From contig JAPEUQ010000016.1 in the NCBI GenBank assembly GCA_027946365.1, positions 124,001 to 188,000 on the forward strand: 64,000 bases of DNA, read 5' to 3'. The notes beneath the pieces were generated by a model that searched no databases, was not told the origin of the DNA, and worked only from the letters and a program-made list of their open reading frames with translations. Both the position numbers and the translations under genes were made by a program. Positions 1 to 11,815 of this stretch are shown in pieces (position 1 is the first letter of the stretch; each line of letters starts with the position of its first letter). The stretch is from Kalmusia sp. IMI 367209. Lineage: Eukaryota; Ascomycota; Dothideomycetes; Pleosporales; Didymosphaeriaceae.

Positions 1-2
1 AA

Positions 3-883
3 GGCATCCTCCGCCTCCGCAAAGAGCTAGGCACCTTCGGCAACCTCCGCCCCTGCTTCTTCGCCTCGGACTCGCTCGTGGACGCGTCGCCGCTGAAGGC
101 TGAGATCGCCCGTGGCACCAACTTCAACATCATCCGCGAACTCACTGGCGGGATATACTTCGGCGAACGAAAAGAAGACGAGGGCGATGGCAAAGCGATG
201 GACACAGAGCCGTATAGTGTCGAGGAAATCGAGCGCGTCGTGCGGTTAGCGGGCAACCTTGCAAGCGTAGAGGACCCGCCGGTGCCGGTATGGAGTCTGG
301 ATAAAGCCAATGTATTGGCGACATCGCGGCTGTGGCGGAAGACGTTCGAACGCATCATGAAGGAAGAATATCCACATTTGAAGTCCGGTACCCATCTTAT
401 CGACTCAGCTGCCATGCTCATGATCAAGAATCCGCGCGCGCTCAACGGCGTCGTTGTCACGAGCAATCTGTTTGGAGACATCATCAGCGACGAGGCGAGC
501 GTGATCCCGGGGAGCCTGGGCTTGCTTCCTAGTGCGAGCCTGGGAGGTATTCCGGATGGTAAGACACGCATCAACGGAATCTATGAGCCCATTCACGGTG
601 AGATAATCTTTTTCATTGCTATATCTTTCATAGGCTGACGAGAGTAGGCTCTGCGCCCGATATTGCTGGCAAAGGCATCTGCAACCCCGTCGCCACGATT
701 CTATCTGTCAGCATGATGTTCAAGTACTCTTTGTGCCGCCCGGACATCGCGCAACAGATCGACGAGGCTGTGAAGGTGGTCATTGACAAGGGTGTTCGGA
801 CCGGCGATATCGGCGGAAAGTCGACTACGTCTGAAGTGGGCGACGCCGTGGCAGTGGAGTTAGAGACTCTGCTGAAAAAGTAG
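3..883 (+). CDS. LEU2: 3-isopropylmalate dehydrogenase, 3' part
   Basis: This is the C-terminal part of the enzyme that oxidatively decarboxylates 3-isopropylmalate in leucine biosynthesis. The window opens inside the gene: the frame is open from base 3 and reads into [12 protein letters not shown], then [11 protein letters not shown] and [11 protein letters not shown], all hallmarks of the isocitrate/isopropylmalate dehydrogenase family. Exons are 3-597 and 648-883. The 50-bp GT-AG intron (598-647) splits the glycine codon of [14 protein letters not shown], the conserved cofactor-binding loop, and the reading frame is restored exactly across it. The protein ends with a run of acidic residues and two lysines. 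The N-terminal part lies outside the window, so upstream introns and the start cannot be seen. Identification is secure; LEU2 is the yeast name. Confidence 0.95.
598..647 (+). other. Intron of LEU2
   Basis: A GT-AG intron of 50 bp. It falls after the first base of a glycine codon. Removing it restores the contiguous PIHGSAPD motif. Confidence 0.9.
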
Positions 884-3077
884 CATAATTTTTAAGATTT
901 TTTTCGATTTCCATTTTATCTCTGACACATCTGCTTCACGTCGCATTATCCGTGCTAATGGTCAGATATCGCGGCACCATCTGGCTCACAATCTCCATCA
1001 CCATCATTCCCATACCATACTGCAAAGTCCGCGGAATTGGCTCGTACACGGCTAGAACATTATAAATAGTCCTCATTCACAGATGCCTCATCCGCACCCT
1101 AACCGTCATTCAGATCCAAGCACTCCATACACCAGTATTGAAGTATGAGGGTTTTCTGAGGCACCGCAGCATCGAACACAATGGTTCCATAGAAGTATAC
1201 CATTGGTGAAATACAGACACTTATTCACTTGAGATTCTAAGCTTCTCCAGTACCACAAGGGTGACGAAGCGTACAACTCCCCCTCTGTCAAGACCGCTAC
1301 CAGCGAGAGAGAACCAATGTCCAGAGATGTACTTCAGCATCGCATACTCAAGGGCTGATTCACCACTTAGCGGTATGGCGATAAGTCAAACCACGGAGCG
1401 ATCAGCTAAAAGGAAGGTGATATCGTTACAGGAGTATGTGTAAGATTAAGATATCTGATCGCTAGATATGCGGTTCATAAGTGCCACTGGTTTTTATGAT
1501 GAATTATGAAACGAGGATTGGGTGCGGGCAGTACACAATTCCGCTCATTACAGGGGTTTGTAAGGTAGAACGTAGAGATGTCTTCGCGAGTTTCGAGAGG
1601 AGAGTGGGAGTGTTCAAACGCGTGAGGTATGTTGAAAAGGCCGGTAATTAAGAGTGCAGGCCCAAAGAGCAAGGTAACCATGTGGAAGTTTCAAAAGAAG
1701 AAGATATTGTATGCCATAGTGGCAATATTGACACGCCTTGTGAGGCGTCGTCGAGACAGATTCTGAATACCTAAAATAATAGTGCTCAATGGAATCCTTG
1801 AGATAGCCCGTCTCGTCACGACTGTGAATACACGGATCAACATTGGACATGCCCAGAATCGCATTAGGAGTCACATACGAAATGGAAGCAATGGGTTAGG
1901 AATTGCGGCCTGACCGACCTATGTGTCTTGTGTAATGGTCGGTACCGAGTGCCCGAATTGCTGCGCCACGCAACACCGTCAACCGAAACAGGTCCTCATA
2001 TTGGTGTCATTTCGGTAAGAGCACATTCCAGAAGCAGAGATCTCTTCCATAACATCCCTAATTGAGACTTTACTATTGGAGTCGTCTTGCAGTCCCCACC
2101 CTCAGGCCTGGTAAAGCAGATGCAATGGGGGAAGACGACACCCCCATCGATTGTTTCATATTTTCGAAAAAGAATTTCACCGCATTAGAGACAGACGAAG
2201 TATCAGGTCCCGAGGAGAGCACACTGGACTCTGGCGTCGACATCTTCAGGCAGAGACCGGACACCGAGTCGTCGACTGACGGGGCGTCGTTCCGAATAGC
2301 CTGGCATCGTGCAAAAGCTTGTATTGATTGACTGCAAGTTCGTTTCGTGGATCCGCCGTTCTCTTCATCAGAAGAATAACTTTTTGAGGGGAGTTCGCAA
2401 ATGAGATCTTCTCCACAGCTCCTTTCTCACCTCCGCCCTAAAGAAGCGCCGCCTGTCACTGAAGCGGGCAAGCGTGAAACACGGCCGCGAGAAACAAGAG
2501 CCAACCTCACGAATGCAACACAATTATCAACCAACCAACATGACCTCTCGCACAAACATGATGGCCAGCTAATGATGCTCGTTCTATGCTGTTTCGAAAC
2601 ACAGAGCTAGCTCCAATCCGTGGCCTGCTGGACAAAGCACCCTCAAGCACATATTGACCACGGCGCGGACAAGGGTCTATCTTAAGGTCCACTCTGAAGC
2701 TCTATTTCGGCATCATGTGGGTAGCACAACGGCTGAGACTATGGTCATCCTTTGAGGCAGATTAACGCGTTGGGCGCATCTAGGGGTCATTGACGGTCGT
2801 ATTAAAAGGTGAAGCTCATCCGTGAAGATTGGGCCCACATCCTTCGAGACCTTCCTTTGCTTACCGGGTATTCACTCCTTTGTACATCTTTTTCCCTAGG
2901 ACGCAAGGCCGTTCTAACTTCTTTTTGTTGCAAATTACTACTTTGAGCGCGGCTAGTTAACGCCGGCGACTTTACTACGTTGTGCAGTACCTAGAGAAGT
3001 GACTATAGTGGCGAGTGCTTGAGCCCTATTATTGCACGACGCAGCTTCTTTACAATCCTTTCTTCCAAACTTTCGGA
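884..3077. other. Intergenic, no gene recognised
   Basis: About 2.2 kb between LEU2 and the LPMO-like gene. Only short open frames under 90 codons occur, on both strands, with no family motif and no convincing splice-linked exons. I see no RNA gene. It holds the 3' region of LEU2 and the upstream region of the next gene. Confidence 0.5.
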
Positions 3078-3085
3078 TATAAAAG
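3078..3085 (+). promoter_or_regulatory. Probable TATA box of the LPMO-like gene
   Basis: TATAAAAG lies 90 bp before the ATG at 3168 in an otherwise mixed-composition stretch. Position and sequence fit a TATA element for an inducible secreted enzyme. There is no transcript evidence. Confidence 0.5.
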
Positions 3086-3167
3086 ACTTCTATTGTGCAC
3101 AATTTTCCAATCACCAAATAACGTCAACACCTACAACTCCTAGGCACAATTAAGAGATCTCGAAAAC

Positions 3168-4196
3168 ATGTACCCGAACGAACTCTTGTTCCTTGCGCTA
3201 GCTGGCACTGCCATGTCACACATGCATTTAGCCTACCCACCAACACTCAAGGGCGACAACAATCCTTTCACGGAGGGCACTGCCGATCCGTACCTAAACT
3301 ACAACTATGGCTGCTGCGGTCGGGAGGTGCCTGGTGTCTGCAAAGGCCATCTCGATTTGCTAGAATCGGACGAAGGTCGACCTGTGGTAACATGGGCTCC
3401 AGGGCAGAAGGTCAACTTCACTCTATCCGGAGAGCCCATTAACATTCCAGGCTCGACGGAGAAGAAGGGCGGTACCCATTACGGTGGCAGCTGTAGCGTC
3501 GGTTTCAGTACCGACAAGGGAAAGACGTTCAAGATCGCTACGACATGGCAAGGTGATTGCCCCCATCGCGATGGTACCATCGACCCTTCTACCCAATCGT
3601 TCGACTTCACTGTACCAGCGGATATCCCGAGCGGCGAGCGCACGATCTTCGCATGGACCTGGGTCAACCGCGAGAAAGAATTCAATATGAATTGCGCCAT
3701 CGTCACGATTGCTAGTTCTGGAAACTCTGAACAACCAGAGAACCTACCAACGTCCAGCCACATCGCTTCAAAACCTTCTTTCACTTCCTCGGTAGTGGAG
3801 CAGCCTTCGCAGACAAAAACCTCGTCTGCACAACCTACTGGCTCGGCCCAGTACACACTGCAAGGCTGCACCTGCTCCTGCCCTTACCAGACCTGGTCTC
3901 CCGCGTGCAGTTGTTACGAATGCAAGTCGTCAGCAACCAAGCGCCACATCGTTGAACGCAAGGCCCTCGAATTACACAAGCGCCACCTACAGAACGTCGA
4001 GAAGTTGAACATTCCGGTTCGACGCGCTGAGATGATCTCATGGAACAATCGGCCTAACATGCTGGTTGACATTGATTTTCCAGGCGCAAAGTGCCACTCT
4101 ATGGGCGACCCCTTTGAGCTTGAGTTCCCAAACCCAGGGCCGGATGTTATTGAAGGCGATGGCGAGTATAGGCTTGCACCCCCTGATTGCAGCTAA
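3168..4196 (+). CDS. Secreted AA11-like lytic polysaccharide monooxygenase
   Basis: Single-exon gene of 342 residues. Residues 1-17 form a signal peptide that would expose His18 as the mature N-terminus, as the copper histidine brace requires. The second brace histidine is His104 in THYGGSCSVGF. The segment AWTWVNREKEFNMNCA (about 162-177) matches the AA11 core, with Phe172 where the characterised AA11 enzyme I recall has an axial Tyr. The family oxidatively cleaves polysaccharides, chitin in the characterised AA11 members. A Ser/Thr/Pro-rich linker (about 182-225) is followed by a six-cysteine patch (CTCSCP...CSCYEC), perhaps a small disulfide module, and a tail of unknown role. Substrate is not predictable here. 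Family assignment rests on motif spacing, since overall identity looks modest. Confidence 0.8.
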   Translation: MYPNELLFLALAGTAMSHMHLAYPPTLKGDNNPFTEGTADPYLNYNYGCCGREVPGVCKGHLDLLESDEGRPVVTWAPGQKVNFTLSGEPINIPGSTEKKGGTHYGGSCSVGFSTDKGKTFKIATTWQGDCPHRDGTIDPSTQSFDFTVPADIPSGERTIFAWTWVNREKEFNMNCAIVTIASSGNSEQPENLPTSSHIASKPSFTSSVVEQPSQTKTSSAQPTGSAQYTLQGCTCSCPYQTWSPACSCYECKSSATKRHIVERKALELHKRHLQNVEKLNIPVRRAEMISWNNRPNMLVDIDFPGAKCHSMGDPFELEFPNPGPDVIEGDGEYRLAPPDCS

Positions 4197-4746
4197 GCTG
4201 CTTTATCTGTTTGACGAATTTCTTTCTTCACATGTTCACCATTCGATAAGCGTTGAATGTCGGAGTATCCTTCTGAGATTTTGGCAGGCCCTGTTTGAAT
4301 ATCGAAATATCTTTGGATAGTGCGTTCTGTGCTTGAGTTGCAAGCGGCCTAGTCACACTGACTTTGTTGTGTTGGATTTCGAAATTGTGTTTCATTTCTC
4401 TAGACGCTCATATTGTGAGGCGTTGAGCAGCCACAAAGTATGAACATGACCAATGCTGGTATCGGATTGATAAAACCTCCTTGCTTTCCCTCTGAATGTA
4501 TCACTGTTAAACTTTTGCTTTTTGACCTTATTACTCTTATCACTAATCAAAGTAGCGTGCACCCATTGGCTGAGTAACATATTAACTACGTACCCATGCT
4601 TGCCCCTCCCCACATTATAGACTCGACATAGGACAGTTCATTTATTGTGAATGTGGGGATCATGAAATGAAATGCGCATATTATTCTCAACAACGTTTGC
4701 GATTCCTCTGCCTCTCCACTTTTGCTTTCGCATACATTTGAGCAAG
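4197..4746. other. Intergenic, no gene recognised
   Basis: About 0.55 kb of AT-rich sequence between two co-oriented secreted-protein genes. It holds the presumed 3' end of the LPMO-like gene and the promoter of the DUF1996 gene. No element was recognised. Confidence 0.5.
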
Positions 4747-4758
4747 ATGCAAAACAAC

Positions 4759-6037
4759 ATGCATTTACGTTGGAAGTCTATATGCAAATTTGTTCTGGTA
4801 TCAATGGTCACCGTTGCTAGGCCACAGAACACATCTCTTCCGGTTCCTGGCGGGCCCACTTTCAACGACTTCCTACGCTTCTCTTGCTCTGAACTTAACA
4901 TTCAACGCATCGATCCGTAAGATCCTACTACTCTTATATTTCTATACAAAACCTGATAACTTTGTCAACATCACAGTCTCGTAACTCCTGGCGTCATTCC
5001 ATCTCCTCATCTCCACCAATTTGTCGGTGGCAATGCCCTCGCCCCCGTGATGGACCCGTCCATGAACATCTCCGACAATGCAACCTGCACCACGTGCACA
5101 TTCAGCGAGGATTTCTCAAATTATTGGACAGCGGTCTTGTTTTTCCGTGCGAGGAATGGAAGTTTCCATCGGGTGCCGCTGATGGGGAATCTAGGGCTTG
5201 AGGGCCAGAGGGGCGGGATGACTGTATATTATACGGCACCATATGATAAGAAGACGAAGATTACAGCGTTTAAACCCGTGAGTTTCGACTTCGGAGGCCT
5301 TCATATATCGCACCGCCTTAAGTAGATGCTAATATCTCTTCTAGGGATTTCGTATGCTCATCGGTGATCCCACATACCGCGCCCCTGGCTCCAACCTCCA
5401 AGAATACAAAAGTATAGCCTTCCGCTGCTTCACTACACCCTGGGGTCCTGCACCTCCGAACTCGGAAATAGGCGGCAGCTGGGATACGCGTCACTTTCCT
5501 GATAAACCGTGCCCGTACGGTTTGCGGGTAAACAACTTCTTTCCAACATGCTGGGACGGGGTCAATGTTGATAGTCCGGATCACAAGAGTCATGTGGCAT
5601 ATCCGAGTAAAGGGACTTTCGAGACGGCATGGGAGTGTCCTGATACGTAAGTATTGACAAAGATGCATGACTATTGAAGACACTCATTAAAGAAATTTTT
5701 TTTCAGACATCCCGTAAAGCTCCCACAAGTTCTATACGAAACGATATGGAACACATCCGCCTTCAACGATCTCTCCTTATGGCCTACGGATGGTACTCAG
5801 CCCTTTGTTTTCAGCATGGGCGATCCCACCGGGTATGGTTGGCATGGGGATTACCTTTTTGGATGGAAGGGTGATGCGCTGCAGAGAGCGATGGATAATT
5901 TTTGTGGTACGGATTGTCCAGTGCTGAAGACTCAGAGCGTGGAAAAGGCGAATGATTGTAAAAAGGCTACAGTGGTACATGAGAGGATTGATGGATGGCT
6001 GGAGGCACTTCCTGGAGGGGCGGAGATTCTTGGCTGA
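4759..6037 (+). CDS. DUF1996 secreted protein
   Basis: Four exons: 4759-4916, 4977-5277, 5345-5646 and 5707-6037 (363 residues), all introns GT-AG. The ATG at 4747 is an alternative start four codons upstream; 4759 gives a compact signal peptide (basic start, then a hydrophobic stretch ending near VTVA). The mature protein carries the DUF1996 signature: FLRFSCSELNIQRIDP, then PHLHQFVGGNA with conserved histidines, later FRCFTTPWG, NFFPTCWDGVNVDSPDHKSHVAYP and a C-terminal GYGWHGDYLFGW segment. DUF1996 is a fungal extracellular family of unknown biochemical function, often attached to WSC or other wall-binding modules. None is present here. It lies 0.55 kb downstream of the LPMO-like gene on the same strand. 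The role is unknown. Confidence 0.88.
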
Positions 6038-7583
6038 CGTGGGGTCTGCGTACTTGAGGACTCCATGTGTATCATCTGACGAGCCCTTTTCGTGTGAATG
6101 AAAGCAAGAAATTCTAAGCAAGAAATTCTCTGTTATCGCGCACTCGCTAATATCTCTACTGACAGGTGATTCATATACGGCAAGTGGTGCTATCTATACG
6201 TACATAAGCCATGAAGTCATGTTTCTATGGAATTGCGATACTTGATCGTGCGAATACTAATACTGATTCAATTGTTCGAGATAGAAAATAATACGTTCAT
6301 GAAAATATTGTTCAGTGACTAATGCCACAGAGAAAGAAGTACACGGCGCATCTCAATCCGAAAACCGGTACTCACAGAAAGGGTGCACCGCCCTTCTCCA
6401 TCAGGGAGCGCCTGTCCTTGCACAGAGTCGGGCCACTATTTCTCACCCCCGAGCTCTTCTACTGCCTCTGTACTCGAATGTACGCGAATTATATATGTAG
6501 CGGTCCAATTAGGTATTAGATGGGCCGGCGAAGGCTTGTCAGCTACGATATTACATGTGAGACTGTGGCGCTCGTGAACTGGGCTCATGATCATCTTTTT
6601 TCAGAAAAGAGATGACACCGGAGAGACTAGTTGGACTATAACGAGCTAGTGATGACGAATAAGGAACATAGAGAAAGAGACAAGATAGCGTCAGCTGGCT
6701 GTTCGCATCTGATTGCCTGTGATGGAACGACGAGAATCACCTTCAAGCTCATTGTTAAGACGTGTTGATGTAGACTTGCCTGTTTTGCGCAAATATGTCG
6801 TCGCTGTCGGGCTCTGATACCAAGTACGTGGCCATGGTTCGTTAATTCATCAACATGGGTCGATTCGATGCATGACTTTGTTGTGGCGCTTAGGGCGTGT
6901 CATCATCAAGGCCGCCATTACTAGGCTGCAATGTGGCCAGCCATCCGGTTTGTGTGAGATCCCAATGTTACAAGGCAAGTGGTTTGCCTTCTTAGAAGAG
7001 CAGGGGCGCATGATGCGGCACGGACTTGGGCTTGAAGTTGAGGTTAGGGTGGGGTGGCACGAAGAATCGAGCCAAGAATGCTACTACATGGATAAGCGAG
7101 ACGTTACATAGCATTTCAACATGAACAATCCCCTTTGCACTTGCTTGGCGATTGATGAATTTAGTTCAAGATGTCGGATCCTTTGTTCGGCGGCTGTATG
7201 CATTTTGCGATCGGGAATTGGTCATCGTCTGAAAAAGCGGGGATGTAACTAACCACTTGGGCCTGGAAGTAGTCGGTGCACGCTCCATGGTTCGTCACCG
7301 CACTGGGCCTGAGATGACTGACCACTGACAGTTCACTAGCAGCTCAGCTCTTCCTGAATCCGGCAATCGATCGAGCTCGCGCGTGCGGCGAAGGCCTTGG
7401 CTGCTGCGGCAAAGGGCAGGCGGGTGCGGCTGGCCCGGGATGTGAACCTCTCAGATCGGGAAGATCGTCACCGAGAGAATTACAAAGATGGTATATATCC
7501 TGGATGCCTGCTCGAAATGTCGTCCTGCATAATCGTGCCATCTGCTGCAGGCTGAGAAATCGCGCCAACGATATATCTGGACT
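6038..7583. other. Intergenic with a small tandem duplication
   Basis: About 1.5 kb without a supportable gene; open frames are short and lack motifs. A 14-bp direct duplication (AAGCAAGAAATTCT) occupies 6102-6129. The last few hundred bases are the presumptive promoter of the flavoprotein gene. Confidence 0.5.
6102..6129 (+). repeat. 14-bp tandem duplication
   Basis: Two perfect adjacent copies of AAGCAAGAAATTCT just downstream of the DUF1996 gene. Probably a simple slippage or footprint duplication. Confidence 0.8.
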
Positions 7584-9032
7584 ATGATTTTCCGACTGAT
7601 CCATGCGGCCCTTCTCACGGCCTGGCTCCCATCGACCCTCGCCACCCCAAACCCACCATTCGACCTCAACTCGTTCACATCCCAAAACACAATAACGCGC
7701 GATGTTGCCATCATCGGCGGTGGCTCGGCCGGCACGTATTCTTCCATCTCCCTTAAAGACAAGGGCAAGACCGTCATAGTCGTAGAGAAGAAGGCCCGAA
7801 TCGGGGGCCATACAGAGACATACATCGACCCTGCGACAGGCACACCGATCGACTATGGCGTCTACATCTTTCACAATCTCACCATCGTCAGAGACTATTT
7901 CGCCAGGTTCAAAGTGCCCTTGATCATCTCCGGGAGCGATGCAGATCCCAACGCAACATCTGAGAGCGCCTATTATGACCTCCGGACGGGACGACAAGTC
8001 CAGGTTGCGAGCCCTAATCAAACGGCAGTCGGAGAGGCGTTTGCAAAGTATACCCAGTTTTTACAAAAGCATCCTCGCTTAAATGATGGCATGTTCCTCC
8101 CGAACCCAGTACCAGAGGATTTAGTGCTGCCATTCGGGGAGTTTGCGAAGAAATATGGCATCGAGGCTGCGATACCAACAATGTTCAACTACAATCCCGG
8201 GCTTGGTGACATTCTCACCGTCCCGACCATCGAACAAATCAGGGTTTTTGGTCTGAGTTTGATGCAACAATTCCAGGGCGGATTCCTGACCACCAAGCAC
8301 CACAACAACAGCGAAATTTACTCCCACGCTCAAGCTGAGCTTCTAGCAGCTAAGAGTCTTTTGCTACGATCCGAAGTCGTATACGCGGATCGAAGTGACT
8401 CTGGCGTTACATTAGTCGTCACCACGCCAGAAGGGCTTAAGCTCATCAAAGCGAAAAAGCTGATCATAACCATCCCACCAAGACTCGACTTCCTCCGCCC
8501 TTTCGACCTAAGCAGACAAGAAAGTAGCATTTTTTGCAAGCTCATTGACGCCGGATATTACAGCGCCATACTTAACAACACCGGCCTCCCGGCCAATCTC
8601 GACATCACCAACGCCCTCCAGAACAGCCCATACAATCTACCCGAGCTACCTGCCGTATATAGCTTCAGCAGCACCCCCGTCCCTGATCTTAAGCATGCAT
8701 ACTACGGCACTCCGCGCTCCAACCTCACCTACCCGGTCTCTGATACTAAGGTGCAGTCAGATATTCAGGACGCATTGACGACGCTGCAGAAAGCAAATCC
8801 TAGTACATTCAACCAGACCAAACCTTATTTTGTTGTTTACAGTTCACACACTCCATTTTATTTACAAGCTAAACCGGAAGATACAAAGGCGGGGTTTTAT
8901 GGGAAGATGTATGCTTTGCAAGGCTTGAGGAATACGTATTGGACTGGCGGAGCTTGGAGGGCACAAGATAGCAGTGATATCTGGAGGTATACAGAAGAAG
9001 AAGTTTTACCAAAGTTGCTGAAAGGGTTATAG
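7584..9032 (+). CDS. Secreted FAD-dependent oxidoreductase (CpaO-like)
   Basis: Single exon, 482 residues. Residues 1-20 look like a signal peptide. The dinucleotide-binding motif IIGGGSAG follows at about 43-50, then VVEKKARIGGHTETY, the second FAD contact typical of NAD_binding_8/amine-oxidase-like flavoproteins. The C-terminal YWTGGAWRAQDSSDIW segment would close over the flavin. The overall pattern resembles the fungal group that includes beta-cyclopiazonate dehydrogenase (CpaO), but no cyclopiazonate cluster partners (PKS-NRPS, prenyltransferase) are nearby, so the substrate is unknown. Several N-glycosylation sequons fit secretion. It is the third consecutive secreted-protein gene on the plus strand after the LPMO-like and DUF1996 genes. 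Confidence 0.85.
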   Translation: MIFRLIHAALLTAWLPSTLATPNPPFDLNSFTSQNTITRDVAIIGGGSAGTYSSISLKDKGKTVIVVEKKARIGGHTETYIDPATGTPIDYGVYIFHNLTIVRDYFARFKVPLIISGSDADPNATSESAYYDLRTGRQVQVASPNQTAVGEAFAKYTQFLQKHPRLNDGMFLPNPVPEDLVLPFGEFAKKYGIEAAIPTMFNYNPGLGDILTVPTIEQIRVFGLSLMQQFQGGFLTTKHHNNSEIYSHAQAELLAAKSLLLRSEVVYADRSDSGVTLVVTTPEGLKLIKAKKLIITIPPRLDFLRPFDLSRQESSIFCKLIDAGYYSAILNNTGLPANLDITNALQNSPYNLPELPAVYSFSSTPVPDLKHAYYGTPRSNLTYPVSDTKVQSDIQDALTTLQKANPSTFNQTKPYFVVYSSHTPFYLQAKPEDTKAGFYGKMYALQGLRNTYWTGGAWRAQDSSDIWRYTEEEVLPKLLKGL

Positions 9033-9552
9033 AGTAATGTAAACCGAAGGGTATTACATGACCAACTGCAATGAAGAGTTCTTGATCATCTAGTGTATCG
9101 TTACGTGAAGGAGCTGATAAAAGTATTCCAATTTTGCTCCACCTTTGATCCATATATTGACATATATGAGGTATAGCAGAACCTCTAGCAATTTTCAAGT
9201 AGGCTATGAGGGGAAATCTTTGAGCCAATCTTATGATCTTCCCTGTGTATCATGCTTACCGCAGCTAAGTAAAGATGGATGACCAGAGCACATCTGTTTA
9301 CTACTTCATAGCACATGATGTCTTAGTTGACATGTATATGAATCATTGCGTTCACTGTTCTGTAGAGCTATTTTCGATTCGGGTTAGCGCAACTGACCGC
9401 CAACCTGGAGCTCCCGCAATGCATCATTGCCCCAACCAAAGACAAGGCACCGGCGAAGCCACTCTGTCCTCGACACTCTTTTGTAAACCACACAGAGTCG
9501 AGTCTGAATATAAGTCTCCGCTACATACCATAACACATTTGCAGCACCCACA
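9033..9552. other. Intergenic, no gene recognised
   Basis: About 0.5 kb between co-oriented genes. Nothing was recognised beyond 3' and promoter sequence. Confidence 0.5.
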
Positions 9553-11134
9553 ATGGCCGACGCCGAAGTTGACATCGCACAGCTCACCGAGGAGCAGCAG
9601 CTTGCGCTCCAGCAATTCACCGCCGTCACAGATCAAGAGATCAAGGATGCCGTGCCCTTGTTACAGCGGTGCCAGTGGAATGTACAGGTGCGCAGCCATC
9701 ATTTGAAGCTTTCAGCCGTCCAATGCTAAAAATGCATAGATCGCGATAGCCCGCTTCTTTGATGGTGAGCCTGTAGAAGACCCCGTTGCCGCCGCCGCCG
9801 CCGTCGCACCACAAGACACGCGCCGACAGGAAACCCTCATAAACGGCTTCGCATCGCCGCGGTCCTCCACGTCGAGTCGGCGGACCCGGATAGAGCCTGC
9901 GCAACGCATCGTACCGCAGCCCGAGAACCAAGTCGCCGTGCGGACCCCGCTACTACTCTCGATACTCTTCGCGCCTTTCAGCTTGATCTACTCGCTATTT
10001 TCGCGATGGTTCCGCTTCATGGGCTGGCTGTACCCGCCGTTAACGCGATTGTTCGGGAGCAGCGGCAATGCGACCGCGGGGAGGCGAGGCGCGGCCGGTG
10101 GGCGGCGACCGCTGAATCCGAGGGACACGGCCGCGCGCTTCATTCGGGAGTTTGAGGAGGAGTACGGAGAGCATAGGCTACCCTTTTTTGAGAACGGATA
10201 TGCCCAGGCCTTTGATCTGGCCAAGAAGAATCTGCAGTTTCTGCTAGTCATCTTGATTTCGCCCGAGCACGACGAGACGGCCTCTTTCATCCGGGACACG
10301 CTGCTCTCGCAAGACGTGGTGGATTTCATTCGCAACCCGGACAACAACATCATCCTCTGGGCGGGCAATGTTCAGGACTCAGAAGCATATCAGGTCTCCA
10401 CTTCGTTGAACTGCACAAAGTTTCCCTTTGCTGGTCTAATCGCTCACACGCCGCAAGTCTCTTCTACAGCTATGGGCATCGCAACACGCATCGTAGGCCC
10501 CACACCTGCTGCCCAATTTGTCGCAAAGCTCCGACAAGCTATACAAACGCATAGCGAGCCGCTGGCCCGTGTCCGTGCTCAACGTGCAGAGCAACAGGCT
10601 ACGCGAAACATCCGCCAGCAGCAAGACAGTGCCTACGAGCGCTCTCTCGCAACAGACCGTGAGCGCGCTCGTAAGAAGAAGGAAGAAGCAGAACGCAAAG
10701 CGCGCGAAGAAAAAGAAGCTATTGAGCGCCAACAAGCTGCCGAGCAGCACGCGCAGCATCTCGCCCAGTGGCGCAAGTGGCGCGCTTCATCCATCGTCGA
10801 TGAGCCCCCGGCTTCAGAAAAGGACGTTGTGCGGATAAGCCTGAGAATGCCAAACGCCGATCGTGTAGTCCGCCGCTTCGCGGTTGACGCACATATCGAG
10901 GAGCTGTATGCCTTCGTAGAGTGCTACGATGTGCTACAGTCGGGCGAGAGCACTAAAGACACACAGGAGCCACAGAACTTTGAGCATGAGTACGAATTTC
11001 AGCTCGTGTCTCCTATGCCCCGTGAAGTGTACGAACTCAAAGCTGGTGGCACGATCAGGGAACGTATCGGACGGAGTGGCAATCTTATCGTTGAGCGGAC
11101 GAATGTGGAATCTGACGATGAGGAAGATGGATAG
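9553..11134 (+). CDS. UBA-UAS-UBX membrane protein (Ubx2/UBXD8 type)
   Basis: Two exons, 9553-9687 and 9740-11134 (509 residues). The order of parts is that of UBXD8/FAF2 and yeast Ubx2, which recruit Cdc48/p97 to the ER and lipid droplets for protein degradation. An N-terminal UBA-like helix bundle is seen (residues about 10-50, EEQQLALQQFTAVTDQEI). A hydrophobic hairpin follows (about 112-150, LLLSILFAPFSLIYSLFSRW). Next come a thioredoxin-like UAS domain (about 180-310, with FIRNPDNNIILWAGNV), a strongly charged coiled coil (about 320-392) and a C-terminal UBX domain (about 405-500). The acidic C-terminus ends DDEEDG. The ATG was chosen because the short first exon supplies the UBA domain and splices in frame. 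Confidence in the family is high; the exact ortholog name is inferred. Confidence 0.9.
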
Positions 11135-11815
11135 TGGTTAGATATATCATGCATTGGGCGGCGTTTGTGATGATTCATTCGTTTGCACGTTAGCGCGGCA
11201 TCTGGGGGGAGGTTCGTCTGCCTCGCATAGGACTCATGTCATGGAATATTACCGGTATAGAACGGGTATAGGAAATGTATTCCCGGACTCGTAGCAGTAT
11301 ATCATCTAGAATAGAGCAGAGATCGTAAACTTACCCAAGACATGAACGTATACGCTCTTTAGCAAACCTCATCTTTCGGTAAAATGCATTATTCAAGTTA
11401 TCGCTGTTGGCTAGCCTAAGAGCTCGGAGTCGGAAGCCAGCCACAATAGCCGAGTATAACACCAAAAGAGTAAGACCTCAAAGGCCCGCCGGTCGAGAGT
11501 TACTCCGCATGTATTCGGTCTACCAACATACACCTTTTCCTCAATCCGGTCTTGGTCGTCTGCACAAGGCTTGAAGAGGAATCCGACTAGCCTGGAGCGA
11601 TTAATGTGGTCTACCACGTTCTGGAGTCAATGATGGATTTGGCCGACTAGAAAAGTGTTTAGAGAAGTTTATATAAACGTGAGTCTACCACGGGAATGCT
11701 CTGCCATAGCCAGACATTCATTTCCCTCTTCTTTGCTCGGTTCGTGATCGTGCGAACTCGTTATTAAACCTGCACAACCTGCGCAGTCTATAGATATTCA
11801 GGAGTACCCATCGTG
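11135..11815. other. Intergenic, no gene recognised
   Basis: About 0.7 kb holding the 3' region of the UBX gene and the promoter of the opsin-related gene. No coding or RNA feature was recognised. Confidence 0.5.
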
